Source: DASQQQ01 sp036390995
Lineage (GTDB): Bacteria > Actinomycetota > UBA4738 > HRBIN12
DNA length: 15,081 bases
Reading direction: 5' to 3'
Assembly: GCA_036390995.1 (NCBI GenBank)
Contig: DASWAT010000125.1
Coordinates: 1 to 15,081, forward strand
Under the pieces are notes generated by a model, which made no database searches, was not told the DNA's origin, and was given only the letters and a program-made list of their open reading frames with translations. The translations under genes and the position numbers were made by a program. Of this stretch, positions 1 through 6,190 are shown in pieces (positions within the stretch are counted from its first letter, which is position 1; each line of letters opens with the position of its first letter).

Positions 1-1
1 C

Positions 2-241
2 GCCGCCATCGGCGTCGCCTTCGCCTACCTCGCCGTCATCGAGGGGTTGATCCGCGGCCTCCGGCCCGGTTGGCGCCCCTGGCTTCTGGGAGACAACGCC
101 GGGCTGTTCGTGGTCGGGCACGCATCGGCCGGCTCGCCGCCGGGCCGCTCGGCGGTCGGCTCGGCACTGGTGCTCGCGCTGTACGGCGTGATCCTGCTGT
201 GGGTCGCGGCGGCCTCCTTCCGAACTCGCGACGTGGGCTAA
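2..241 (+). CDS. C-terminal end of an ABC-2-type transporter permease (partial)
   Basis: This reading frame is open from the left edge and ends with TAA at 239-241, giving about 79 residues of a longer protein. It starts with a hydrophobic stretch (AAIGVAFAYLAVIEGLIRG), then a soluble loop of about 35 residues, then a last transmembrane helix (ALVLALYGVILLWVAAASF) followed by the basic tail FRTRDVG. A late long helix capped by a short F-R-x-R-D tail is typical of permease subunits of ABC-2 exporters, where the final helix closes the membrane domain. The partner ATPase would be expected upstream, outside the window. Substrate cannot be inferred. The identity rests on topology and tail sequence only, so another multi-pass membrane protein is possible. 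Confidence 0.6.
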   Translation, partial: AAIGVAFAYLAVIEGLIRGLRPGWRPWLLGDNAGLFVVGHASAGSPPGRSAVGSALVLALYGVILLWVAAASFRTRDVG

Positions 242-274
242 GGGTTCGGCTCGGTCCAGTCTCGGCGACGAGAG

Positions 275-304
275 GGGAGGGGAGGGTCGGTACCCGCCCC
301 TCCC
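275..304. terminator. GC-rich hairpin between convergent genes
   Basis: GGGAGGGG at 275-282 pairs perfectly with CCCCTCCC at 297-304 around a 14-base loop; a shifted pairing (280-286 with 298-304) is also possible. It lies between the stop of the permease (plus strand) and the stop of nirK (minus strand), where a bidirectional terminator is expected. No T-run follows on either strand, so this is a hairpin in the right place and not a textbook intrinsic terminator. Confidence 0.4.
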
Positions 305-327
305 GGGAGCAGGCGGTGGGATTCGCG

Positions 328-1728
328 CTACTTCACCAGGAAGGTCCCGTTCATCTGGGGATGAACGTTGCACCGGAAGTAGTAGGTGCCGGCGTCCAGT
401 GCTGGTACGTCGTAGGTGATCGTCTTCGGGCCGCTCACCATATCGCCCACGAACAGCGCCGTCCCCGCGCCGGAGTCCGTGTAAACGGCGACGTTGTGCG
501 GTACGCCGGCATCCCGGTTGTCGAAGGTGATCGTGAACGCCTTGCCAGCGGGTGCGGCGAGACAGTCGGTGTCGAAGGTCACGCCCTCGGCCGCGATCTG
601 CAGCTTCGTTCCCTTCGGGTCGCACGTGGCGGCCGCGGTCTCGGTCGAGCCGGTGTCGGAGCCCGCCGCAGTCGAACCGCTTTGACTCGGGGCGCCGGCC
701 GGGTCAACGCCGGCGGTGAAGGGATCGCCCATCGCCGGGTAGGACGCCGGAGCGGGGGGCGCGTTCGGGTCGATCTTCAGCAGCCCGAGCTCGCCGCGAC
801 CCGTGTACGCGAACGAGTGGTTCACGAATGGGTACAGGCCCGCGTCGGGGATCCGAAGCTCGTACATCGCCCCGTCGCCCGGTCCGATGCTCCAGCTCTG
901 CAAGCCGTTGAGCGGGTTCGTCGGGTTCCCGCTCGGATACACGTGGTCGAAGAGCGCGCCGATCACGTGGAAGGAGTTCCAGAGCGTCGGCCCGGCATTC
1001 ACGACCCACAGGCGGATGAGCTCGTCCGGCCGGGCCTCGAGCGGAGCGTTCTTGAAGCGGTCGACCTCGCCGTTGAACACGACGTAAGTCGGATCGGTCC
1101 CCTGGACCATCTTGTCGTAGTCGCCCACGTACAGGCCGTTGACGAGCTTCTTCCCCGGATAGAACTCACCCGAGACGAGGACGTACTCGCGGGCCTTCGG
1201 AAGATCGTTGGGCTCGACGATGATCGCGCCGTACATACCGTTCGCGATGTGCTGGATCACCGGCGGGACGCCGCAGTGGTACATGAAGACGCCGGGGAAG
1301 CGCGCCACCCAGTCGAAGGTGAGGCTCTTGCCCGGGTCCACCGGCACGTAGTTCTTGTCCCAAGGGGTCTGCGCCGCGTGGAAGTCGATCGAGTGCTGCA
1401 TCCCCATCGTGTCGTCGTTCGTCAGGGTGAATCGCACCGTGTCCCCGAGGTGGACCCGGATCACCGGGCCCGGAGCCGTTCCGTTGAACGTCCAGACCTG
1501 GTACTTCACGCCGGGCGCGATCTCCTGGACGGTGTTCTGCGCGACCAGGTTCACCTCCACCACGTTGCCGGTGCCGTTCCCCTCGATCCGATAGTCGGTG
1601 CCGGCGGCCGGTGCGCTCGACGCCGCTTCCGCGTGCGAGCCGTTCTGACTGAGCGGCCGGATCCAGGTCAGGCCGATCGTGAGCAAGGCCAGTTCGAAGA
1701 AGACCCCCACCACCACGAGCCGCCGCAT
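328..1728 (-). CDS. nirK: Copper-containing nitrite reductase with a fused C-terminal cupredoxin domain
   Basis: This 466-residue exported enzyme should reduce nitrite to nitric oxide. Residues 1-25 form a signal peptide or membrane anchor. Two cupredoxin domains follow (about 50-175 and 180-320). Type 1 Cu ligands are H112, C152, H160 and M165; type 2 Cu ligands are H117, H151 and H304; the catalytic pair is D115 and H254. The Cys-x7-His spacing and the HIANGMYG stretch resemble the AniA-type class. A Ser/Thr/Ala/Pro-rich linker (about 321-368) leads to a third, plastocyanin-like domain (about 370-466) with its own type 1 site: H411, C453, H456, M459. This domain may deliver electrons to the core; that role is inferred. 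An AGGGGGG stretch precedes the ATG. The gene diverges from a Rrf2-type regulator. All expected copper ligands are present, so it is probably functional. Confidence 0.95.
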   Translation of the reverse strand: MRRLVVVGVFFELALLTIGLTWIRPLSQNGSHAEAASSAPAAGTDYRIEGNGTGNVVEVNLVAQNTVQEIAPGVKYQVWTFNGTAPGPVIRVHLGDTVRFTLTNDDTMGMQHSIDFHAAQTPWDKNYVPVDPGKSLTFDWVARFPGVFMYHCGVPPVIQHIANGMYGAIIVEPNDLPKAREYVLVSGEFYPGKKLVNGLYVGDYDKMVQGTDPTYVVFNGEVDRFKNAPLEARPDELIRLWVVNAGPTLWNSFHVIGALFDHVYPSGNPTNPLNGLQSWSIGPGDGAMYELRIPDAGLYPFVNHSFAYTGRGELGLLKIDPNAPPAPASYPAMGDPFTAGVDPAGAPSQSGSTAAGSDTGSTETAAATCDPKGTKLQIAAEGVTFDTDCLAAPAGKAFTITFDNRDAGVPHNVAVYTDSGAGTALFVGDMVSGPKTITYDVPALDAGTYYFRCNVHPQMNGTFLVK

Positions 1729-1783
1729 CTTGCCCCCCTTCGAGCGTCGGAGCCGAACGGAGCATCATCGCCATCCCCGCCTA

Positions 1784-1808
1784 AACGTAGAGTAGAATAC
1801 TATACGTT
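1784..1808. promoter_or_regulatory. Inverted-repeat operator between nirK and the Rrf2-family gene
   Basis: The arms AACGTAGAGTA (1784-1794) and TACTATACGTT (1798-1808) are reverse complements at 10 of 11 positions and flank a 3-base spacer. It is an AT-rich island in a GC-rich region and lies in the 94-base gap between two divergent genes. Size and symmetry fit a site for a dimeric Rrf2-family repressor such as NsrR. That the neighbouring regulator binds here is inferred from position and symmetry. Confidence 0.7.
1793..1802. promoter_or_regulatory. Overlapping divergent -10 boxes inside the operator
   Basis: On the plus strand TAGAAT (1793-1798) is a good -10 box, placing a start near 1805 for the Rrf2-type gene. 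On the minus strand TAGTAT (complement of 1797-1802) is a -10 candidate for nirK, leaving a leader of about 60 bases. No convincing -35 box is seen on either strand. A bound dimer would block both promoters, giving autoregulation and nirK repression together. Confidence 0.45.
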
Positions 1809-1822
1809 GGGCGGGAAAGTGA

Positions 1823-2362
1823 ATGTCGGATACACTCCGGAGGATGGATCTGACCCTCTCTCGGCGGGGCGACTACGTGGTGCGGGCGGCGATCTGCCTG
1901 GCGACCGCTTGGGACGGAAACGGCGCCTACCTGAAGATCCGGCAAGTCGCCGGGGCCATGGACCTGCCCCGCAGCTACACGCCGCAGATGCTCGGCATCC
2001 TGGCGAAAGCCGGACTGGCCGAGGCCAAGGCGGGACGCGAGGGCGGCTACCGTCTGACCAGGGCGCCGGACCAGATCTCCCTGCTCGAGGTGATCGAGGC
2101 AGCCGAAGGCCACCTGGTCTCCCAGCGCTGCCCGCTCCGCGGGGGGCCGTGCCACTGGGATGACGTGTGTGCCCTACACCCAACCTGGGTGGAGGCCTCG
2201 GAGGCGATCCGGGCCACTCTGTCGAAGACCGCCTTGTCGCAGGTCGCGGCCGTCGATCGCGATCTGGTCGCCGGACGGCTGATCGAGTCTCCCCCGACAG
2301 GTCACCGCGTGGTCGGGCACGTGCACTCCGGCCGAAAGGCAGCGGCGCACACGGGCAGCTAG
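1823..2362 (+). CDS. Rrf2-family Fe-S transcriptional regulator, NsrR-like
   Basis: This 179-residue protein has the Rrf2 fold signature: LTLSRRGDYVVRAA at the N-terminus, a winged helix ending in GREGGYRL (71-78), then a dimerisation helix. C103, C110 and C116 (C-x6-C-x5-C) sit where IscR and NsrR bind an Fe-S cluster, so the protein probably senses NO or redox state. Divergence from nirK with a shared palindrome favours an NsrR-like nitrosative-stress role over IscR, and no isc or suf genes are nearby. The tail after about 150 is His-containing and not part of the family core. ATG 1823 is used here; ATG 1844 (MDLTLSRRG) is also reasonable, because many family members start just before this motif. 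The likely start of transcription is only about 18 bases upstream. Confidence 0.88.
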   Translation: MSDTLRRMDLTLSRRGDYVVRAAICLATAWDGNGAYLKIRQVAGAMDLPRSYTPQMLGILAKAGLAEAKAGREGGYRLTRAPDQISLLEVIEAAEGHLVSQRCPLRGGPCHWDDVCALHPTWVEASEAIRATLSKTALSQVAAVDRDLVAGRLIESPPTGHRVVGHVHSGRKAAAHTGS

Positions 2363-2505
2363 GCCGGAACCGCAGCTCCCGCGACCCCGCCGGGACGGGC
2401 GCACGAACTCCGGCCGGCACGGGCCGTTCGCCGCAGGCCGGGCAGGACTCTCGGCCCTCTCCGCGGTTCCGGCCGTCGGGGACCATGGCCGCGGAGGCGA
2501 TGGAC

Positions 2506-2772
2506 ATGGCCCGATGGGAAGGCTTCGAAAAGTGTCCCGGCTGCGGCTTCGACCTCGTGACGGGGGAGGGACAGCGCTCGTGCGCGTGGGGGGACTGCCC
2601 CTATCTTCCGGGGGAGCTCGACGTGTTCTGCCCAGACTGCCGGTTCAACTTCTTCACCATGGAGGGCAACCCTCCGTGTGAGGACCCGGTGAGCTGCGAG
2701 CACGGGGAAGAGGCCAGGTCGCACATCGAGAACCTGCGTCGCTGGGCCGAGCAACGGCAGATCGTCCCGTAG
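2506..2772 (+). CDS. Small eight-cysteine, probably zinc-binding protein
   Basis: The 88-residue product is not a family I can name. It has four cysteine pairs: C10/C13 (CPGC), C26/C31, C42/C45 (CPDC) and C58/C64, with H66 close by. The first and third are CxxC knuckles, so two zinc-ribbon-like sites are likely. After residue 66 a charged helix (EEARSHIENLRRWAEQ) ends the protein. ATG 2506 is preferred because GGAGG at 2493-2497 sits eight bases upstream; ATG 2485 and 2500 are in frame but badly spaced. The gene lies 143 bases after the Rrf2-type gene on the same strand and may share its transcript. A link to nitrosative or metal stress is suggested only by position. The cysteine pattern argues against a chance ORF. 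Confidence 0.7.
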   Translation: MARWEGFEKCPGCGFDLVTGEGQRSCAWGDCPYLPGELDVFCPDCRFNFFTMEGNPPCEDPVSCEHGEEARSHIENLRRWAEQRQIVP

Positions 2773-2784
2773 CGCCGGCGATCA

Positions 2785-3095
2785 GCCCGATGCGAGCAGG
2801 TCCGAGGGGATCTGCCCGCCGTCCAACCCCGGGGCCGGACATCTGCCGCGCGAACACCAGGGGTCCGAGCAGCACCGCCACCGACCACGCGCCCTCCGCG
2901 AGGTAGAAGCGTGCGGTGACTGCGCCGAACAGACCGAGCCCGATGTAGGACAGCAGGAACTCGTGGGGAGCGCTGCCGTGCATCTTCGCCACCACCGCCG
3001 GTGACCGGCAGACGCAGGTTGACCGAGGTCTGGATCGCGACGCACAGCATGTTGATCGCGTATCCGACGACGGCCGCCAGGAGGATGGCAGGCAC
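2785..3095 (-). pseudogene. Remnant of a membrane protein, frame-disrupted
   Basis: Two hydrophobic segments lie on the minus strand in different frames. The first, from GTG 3095, reads MPAILLAAVVGYAINMLCVA and continues to about 3000. The second reads FLLSYIGLGLFGAVTARFYL followed by SVAVLLGPLVFARQM, ending near 2830. Neither frame alone makes a sensible protein, because each becomes Arg/Pro/Ser-rich beyond its hydrophobic part. Joined, they resemble part of a multi-pass membrane domain such as those preceding signalling outputs in actinobacterial sensors; that likeness is an impression, not a family match. The segment starts right after the larC stop, so it may be the end of an old operon or the stump of a deleted gene. 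No N-terminal part and no output domain are visible. Confidence 0.45.
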
Positions 3096-3107
3096 GATCC
3101 TGGGCGC

Positions 3108-4316
3108 TCACGATCTCCGGCCGGCCTCCGGATGCAGGCGTTCCCGCGCCAGACGGAGGGCCTCCTCGTAGACCCGTCGCAGCGGGACGTCGGCTTCACG
3201 GGCCAGGCGGGCACAGTCCTCGTACTCGGGCGACACCGAAACCGGGCGTCCATCGAGCATCCCCACCTTGACCCCGACCACCCCGTACTCCGTCTCGACC
3301 TTGAGGATCTGCCGATCGAGGGCGTGCTTCGAGACTGCGGCCGCCCGAACCCCGAGGGTGCCGGTCTCCTCGAACAGGATCGCCCGCATGGCGTCGGCCT
3401 GGCCGGGTGCGCACAGCACCGACACGGTGACGGCGGGGCGTCCCTTCTTCATCACGATGGGGGCGAGCCATGCGTCCTGGGCCCCGGCGGCCAGGAGCCG
3501 CTCGAGGAGGAATCCGTGGACCTCGGGTGTGACGTCGTCGAGGTTCGTCTCGAGGAGGACCTCGTCCGTGGGCAGTGGAGCCATCCCGGCCTGGAGGCGC
3601 TCGACGGCGTCGCCCACCAGCACCCGAAGGACGTTCGGGATGTCCAGCCTGTGCGTGCCGGCTCCGTAGCCCACCGAGTCGATCCGCATCGGCGGGATCT
3701 CGCCGTAGCTCTCCACGGTGGCAGCGAGGATCGCCGCACCCGTCGGCGTGGTGAGCTCGAAGGGCACGCCCATGGAGTAGAGAGGGGCGCCGCGGAGCAG
3801 CTCGAGCACGGCGGGCGCCGGGATCGGGAGCGCGCCGTGCTCGGTTCGCGCCATCCCCATGCCGGTCGGGACGGCCGAGGCGTAGACGCGTTCTACGCCC
3901 AGCATCGTGAGCGCGAGTGCCGTCCCGGCGATGTCCACGATCGAGTCCACCGCGCCGACCTCGTGGAACGTCACGAGCTCGATCTCCTTGCGGTGGATGC
4001 GCGCCTCGGCCTCGGCGAGGCGGCGGAAGATCCCTTGCGCGACGCGCTTGGCTTCCACCGGAAGGTCGGAGGCGTCCAGCAGGGCTCGGATGCTCGAGTA
4101 GGTGCGGATGACGCCGGCCGTGGTGGTCCTCACCTCCACGTGCCGCGCACGCAGGCCGTGGCGGTCGACCTCCTCGATCTCCAGGTCGAAGGGCTCGAGG
4201 GGGAGTCGGGAGAGGGCCGCTCGGAGCTCGTCGGCGTCGGCGCCCGCATCCACCAATGCTCCGAGGGCCATGTTGCCTGAGATCCCCGCGACGCAGTCGA
4301 AGTACGCGATGCGCAT
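3108..4316 (-). CDS. larC: LarC, nickel insertion enzyme for the nickel-pincer nucleotide cofactor
   Basis: LarC uses CTP to insert nickel into pyridinium-3,5-bisthiocarboxylic acid mononucleotide, completing the cofactor of lactate racemase and relatives. The 402-residue product begins MRIAYFDCVAGISGNM, typical of the family. It carries HEVGAVDSIVD (118-128), the Gly-rich segment VGYGAGTHRLDIPN (215-228), ETNLDDVTPE (256-265), MKKGRP (289-294) and a YEDC motif (365-368) in the C-terminal domain. In some lactobacilli larC is split and joined by programmed frameshifting; here it is one uninterrupted frame. It starts seven bases after larB with GAGGG before its ATG, so the two are surely an operon. 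Neither larE (sulfur insertion) nor larA or another user of the cofactor is in the window. Confidence 0.95.
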   Translation of the reverse strand: MRIAYFDCVAGISGNMALGALVDAGADADELRAALSRLPLEPFDLEIEEVDRHGLRARHVEVRTTTAGVIRTYSSIRALLDASDLPVEAKRVAQGIFRRLAEAEARIHRKEIELVTFHEVGAVDSIVDIAGTALALTMLGVERVYASAVPTGMGMARTEHGALPIPAPAVLELLRGAPLYSMGVPFELTTPTGAAILAATVESYGEIPPMRIDSVGYGAGTHRLDIPNVLRVLVGDAVERLQAGMAPLPTDEVLLETNLDDVTPEVHGFLLERLLAAGAQDAWLAPIVMKKGRPAVTVSVLCAPGQADAMRAILFEETGTLGVRAAAVSKHALDRQILKVETEYGVVGVKVGMLDGRPVSVSPEYEDCARLAREADVPLRRVYEEALRLARERLHPEAGRRS

Positions 4317-4323
4317 GTGGCCC

Positions 4324-5082
4324 TCAAGCCGCCTTCCCGCGAACGATCCGATGCGCCACGAGGGCGGCGCCGAAGCCGTTGTCGATGTTCACCACCGACA
4401 CACCGGGCGCGCAGGCGTTCAGCATGGACAGGAGCGCCGCCAGCCCTTCGAACGCCGCGCCGTACCCCACGCTGGTGGGCACGGCCACGATCGGCCGTCC
4501 CGTGAGCCCCGCCACCACCGAGGGGAGCGCGCCCTCCATGCCCGCCACCACCACGACCACGTCGGCGGCGTCGATCCGGGGGCGCTGTTCGAGGACGCGG
4601 TGGAGTCCGGCGACTCCGACGTCCGTGATCCGATCGGTCGAGAGACCGAGCGCGTCGGCTGTCAGTGCTGCCTCGTCGGCCACCGGAAGGTCCGACGTCC
4701 CCGCCGAGACCACCGCGACCGATCCGAGCGCCGCGCGGACCCCGGCGCGCTTCACGACGATCAGCCTGGAGCGGGGGGTGTAGGTCGCCTCCGGCACGAC
4801 CTCGAGCACGGCATGGAACTGTTCGGGCGACGCCTTCGTCACGAACACCGCCCCGGTGGCCCTGGCCGCGAGCGCAGCGGCCGCGTCCCGAACCTGCTCT
4901 GCCGTCTTCCCCGGCGCGTACACCGCCTCGGCCTGGCCGGTCCGCAGCTCGCGGTGGTGGTCCACCTTCGCATCGGGGACCTGCTGGTAGGGAAGGTCAC
5001 GGAGGTCTTCCAGGGCCGTCTCCACCGGGAGGGCGCCGGACGCAACGCTACCCAGGAGGTCCGCGAGCCTTCGTTCGTCCAC
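4324..5082 (-). CDS. larB: LarB, nicotinic acid adenine dinucleotide carboxylase/hydrolase
   Basis: LarB starts nickel-pincer cofactor synthesis by carboxylating the pyridinium ring of NaAD at C5 and releasing AMP. The 252-residue protein has the family N-terminal part with RELRTGQAEAVYAPGKT (44-60), followed by a PurE-like Rossmann domain: SAGTSDLPVADEAA (126-139), VVVAGMEGALPSVVAGL (177-193), PTSVGYG (202-208) and NIDNGFGAA (232-240). Length and motifs are complete. The start is GTG 5082. There is no ribosome binding site in front of it, and a -10 box ends only about 11 bases upstream, so the mRNA is probably leaderless. larC follows after seven bases. Confidence 0.95.
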   Translation of the reverse strand: MDERRLADLLGSVASGALPVETALEDLRDLPYQQVPDAKVDHHRELRTGQAEAVYAPGKTAEQVRDAAAALAARATGAVFVTKASPEQFHAVLEVVPEATYTPRSRLIVVKRAGVRAALGSVAVVSAGTSDLPVADEAALTADALGLSTDRITDVGVAGLHRVLEQRPRIDAADVVVVVAGMEGALPSVVAGLTGRPIVAVPTSVGYGAAFEGLAALLSMLNACAPGVSVVNIDNGFGAALVAHRIVRGKAA

Positions 5083-5093
5083 GAGAGCGATGA

Positions 5094-5102
5094 TTGTATA
5101 CT
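5094..5102. promoter_or_regulatory. Overlapping divergent -10 boxes for larBC and the DUF4446 operon
   Basis: On the plus strand TATACT (5097-5102) is a strong -10 match that would start transcription near 5109, about 50 bases before the DUF4446 ATG. On the minus strand TACAAT (complement of 5094-5099) is a -10 match whose start point would fall at or just before the larB GTG at 5082. The -35 regions are weak (TTCGTC at 5074-5079 on the plus strand). Assignments rest on consensus match and spacing only. Confidence 0.5.
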
Positions 5103-5159
5103 CGCGGTCCTGCAGAAGCCCAGGTAGATGGCCCGTTCGGGAGTCGAACTCGGGAGCCC

Positions 5160-5651
5160 ATGGCCTTTTCCGCGAAGACGCTCACCCTGCTCGTGTTGAT
5201 CAGCCTCGGGCTGTCGGCCCTTGGGTTGCTGTTCTCCGCGATGGGGTCGGGACGCCGCTCCCGTGAGTCGAAGGGCCCGATCCACATGGACGAGGTGCTG
5301 CGGGGGATCCTCGAAGGACAGGCCCGCAAGATCCAGCGCCTGGAGGCGGCGGCCCGAGCCCTGAACACCACCGACCTGCAGCAGCAGGAGCTGATCGAGG
5401 GCGCGGTCCGGCACGTGGGGCTGGTCCGGTACGACGCCTTCGAGGACGTCGGCGGGCGGCTGTCGTTCTCGTGCGCCCTGCTCGACGATCACGGGAGCGG
5501 CGTGGTGGTCACGTCCATCAATGGGCGGCAGGACACCCGGGTGTACGCCAAGCCCGTCACCGAGGGCAGGAGCTCGTACAACCTGTCCGTGGAGGAGGAG
5601 GAAGCGATCAGACAAGCGCTCGCGGGGCCCCGGGAGAGGGTGTCGACATGA
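5160..5651 (+). CDS. DUF4446 family membrane-anchored protein
   Basis: The 163-residue protein opens with a single hydrophobic helix (TLLVLISLGLSALGLLFSAM), then a charged coiled-coil-like stretch (about 40-80), then the conserved DUF4446 core: VGLVRYDAFEDVGGRLSFS, a SFxxALLD-like segment, and VYAKPVTEGRSSYNLSVEEE near the C-terminus. The family occurs in Gram-positive bacteria and has no established biochemical function. I chose ATG 5160 because the frame upstream (from TTG 5094) includes the promoter and reads as non-conserved sequence before the family N-terminus. Its TGA overlaps the next ATG in an ATGA arrangement, so it is translationally coupled to the bactofilin gene. An envelope or cytoskeleton role is plausible from that coupling but unproven. 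Confidence 0.85.
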   Translation: MAFSAKTLTLLVLISLGLSALGLLFSAMGSGRRSRESKGPIHMDEVLRGILEGQARKIQRLEAAARALNTTDLQQQELIEGAVRHVGLVRYDAFEDVGGRLSFSCALLDDHGSGVVVTSINGRQDTRVYAKPVTEGRSSYNLSVEEEEAIRQALAGPRERVST

Positions 5652-6187
5652 TCTGGAGACGCGACGACGCGAGGGACGACACGGAGGCGGGCGAGAGCCA
5701 CGACCGGCCGCGTGGCGAGATCCACGAAGGATCACGACGCGAGGCTCACGAGGGGGTGCGACGGATGGCGGAACAGGGCAGCGAGGTCACGATCGTCGGT
5801 CAAGGGGCGAAGCTCGAAGGCACGGTGGTGTCCGCGGGCTCGCTACGCATCGACGGGCAGGTGAAGGGGCAGATCAACGCGGACGGCGACGTCATGCTCT
5901 CACCGCAGAGCCAGGTGGAGGCCGACATCCGGGCACAGAACGTCTCGGTGGCCGGCCGGTTCAAGGGCAGCATCGTGGTGAAGGGCAGAGCCGAGATCAG
6001 CCGGGGCGGCCGTGTGGACGGGAACGTGACGTCCAAGACCCTCGTGATCGAGGATGGCGCGATCTTCCAGGGCCAGAGCATCATGGATCAGCAGGCTCAG
6101 GCTTCCGCGCAGGCGGCGGCGGCGCAAGCCGCCCAGGGCGCCGCGAAGGGCGAGACACAGCCGGCCGAGGAGGGGGCGAAGGTCTAG
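5648..6187 (+). CDS. Bactofilin (polymer-forming cytoskeletal protein)
   Basis: Bactofilins polymerise without nucleotide into filaments that scaffold cell-wall or polar machinery. Residues about 45-145 of this 179-residue protein form the right-handed beta-helix domain, recognisable from TIVGQGAKLEGTVVSAGSLR, the repeated GxVxGxI/GxVxGNV pattern (DGQVKGQI, GRFKGSIVVKG, GGRVDGNVTSK), and the closing VIEDGAIFQGQSIM. The N-terminal 45 residues are charged and His/Glu/Arg-rich. The C-terminal tail is Ala/Gln-rich and probably disordered, as is usual for the family. ATG 5648 overlaps the DUF4446 stop (ATGA) and has GGGAGAGGG seven bases upstream; ATG 5765 (MAEQGSEV) would give just the domain. 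serS follows after three bases, so the three genes form one operon. Confidence 0.9.
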   Translation: MIWRRDDARDDTEAGESHDRPRGEIHEGSRREAHEGVRRMAEQGSEVTIVGQGAKLEGTVVSAGSLRIDGQVKGQINADGDVMLSPQSQVEADIRAQNVSVAGRFKGSIVVKGRAEISRGGRVDGNVTSKTLVIEDGAIFQGQSIMDQQAQASAQAAAAQAAQGAAKGETQPAEEGAKV

Positions 6188-6190
6188 CCG

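Noticed and set aside
70..2163. 697-residue open frame on the plus strand
   Set aside because: It is antisense to nirK over most of its length, Arg/Val/His-rich with no domain pattern, and crosses the operator and the Rrf2-type gene in another frame.
3132..4280. 382-residue open frame on the plus strand
   Set aside because: Antisense to larC, which has unmistakable family motifs; the product has Asp/Glu/Arg/His low-complexity composition.
5120..5160. tRNA-like T-arm (minus strand GAGTTCGACTCCC)
   Set aside because: The flanking five-base stem does not pair fully and no acceptor, D or anticodon arm can be built around it.
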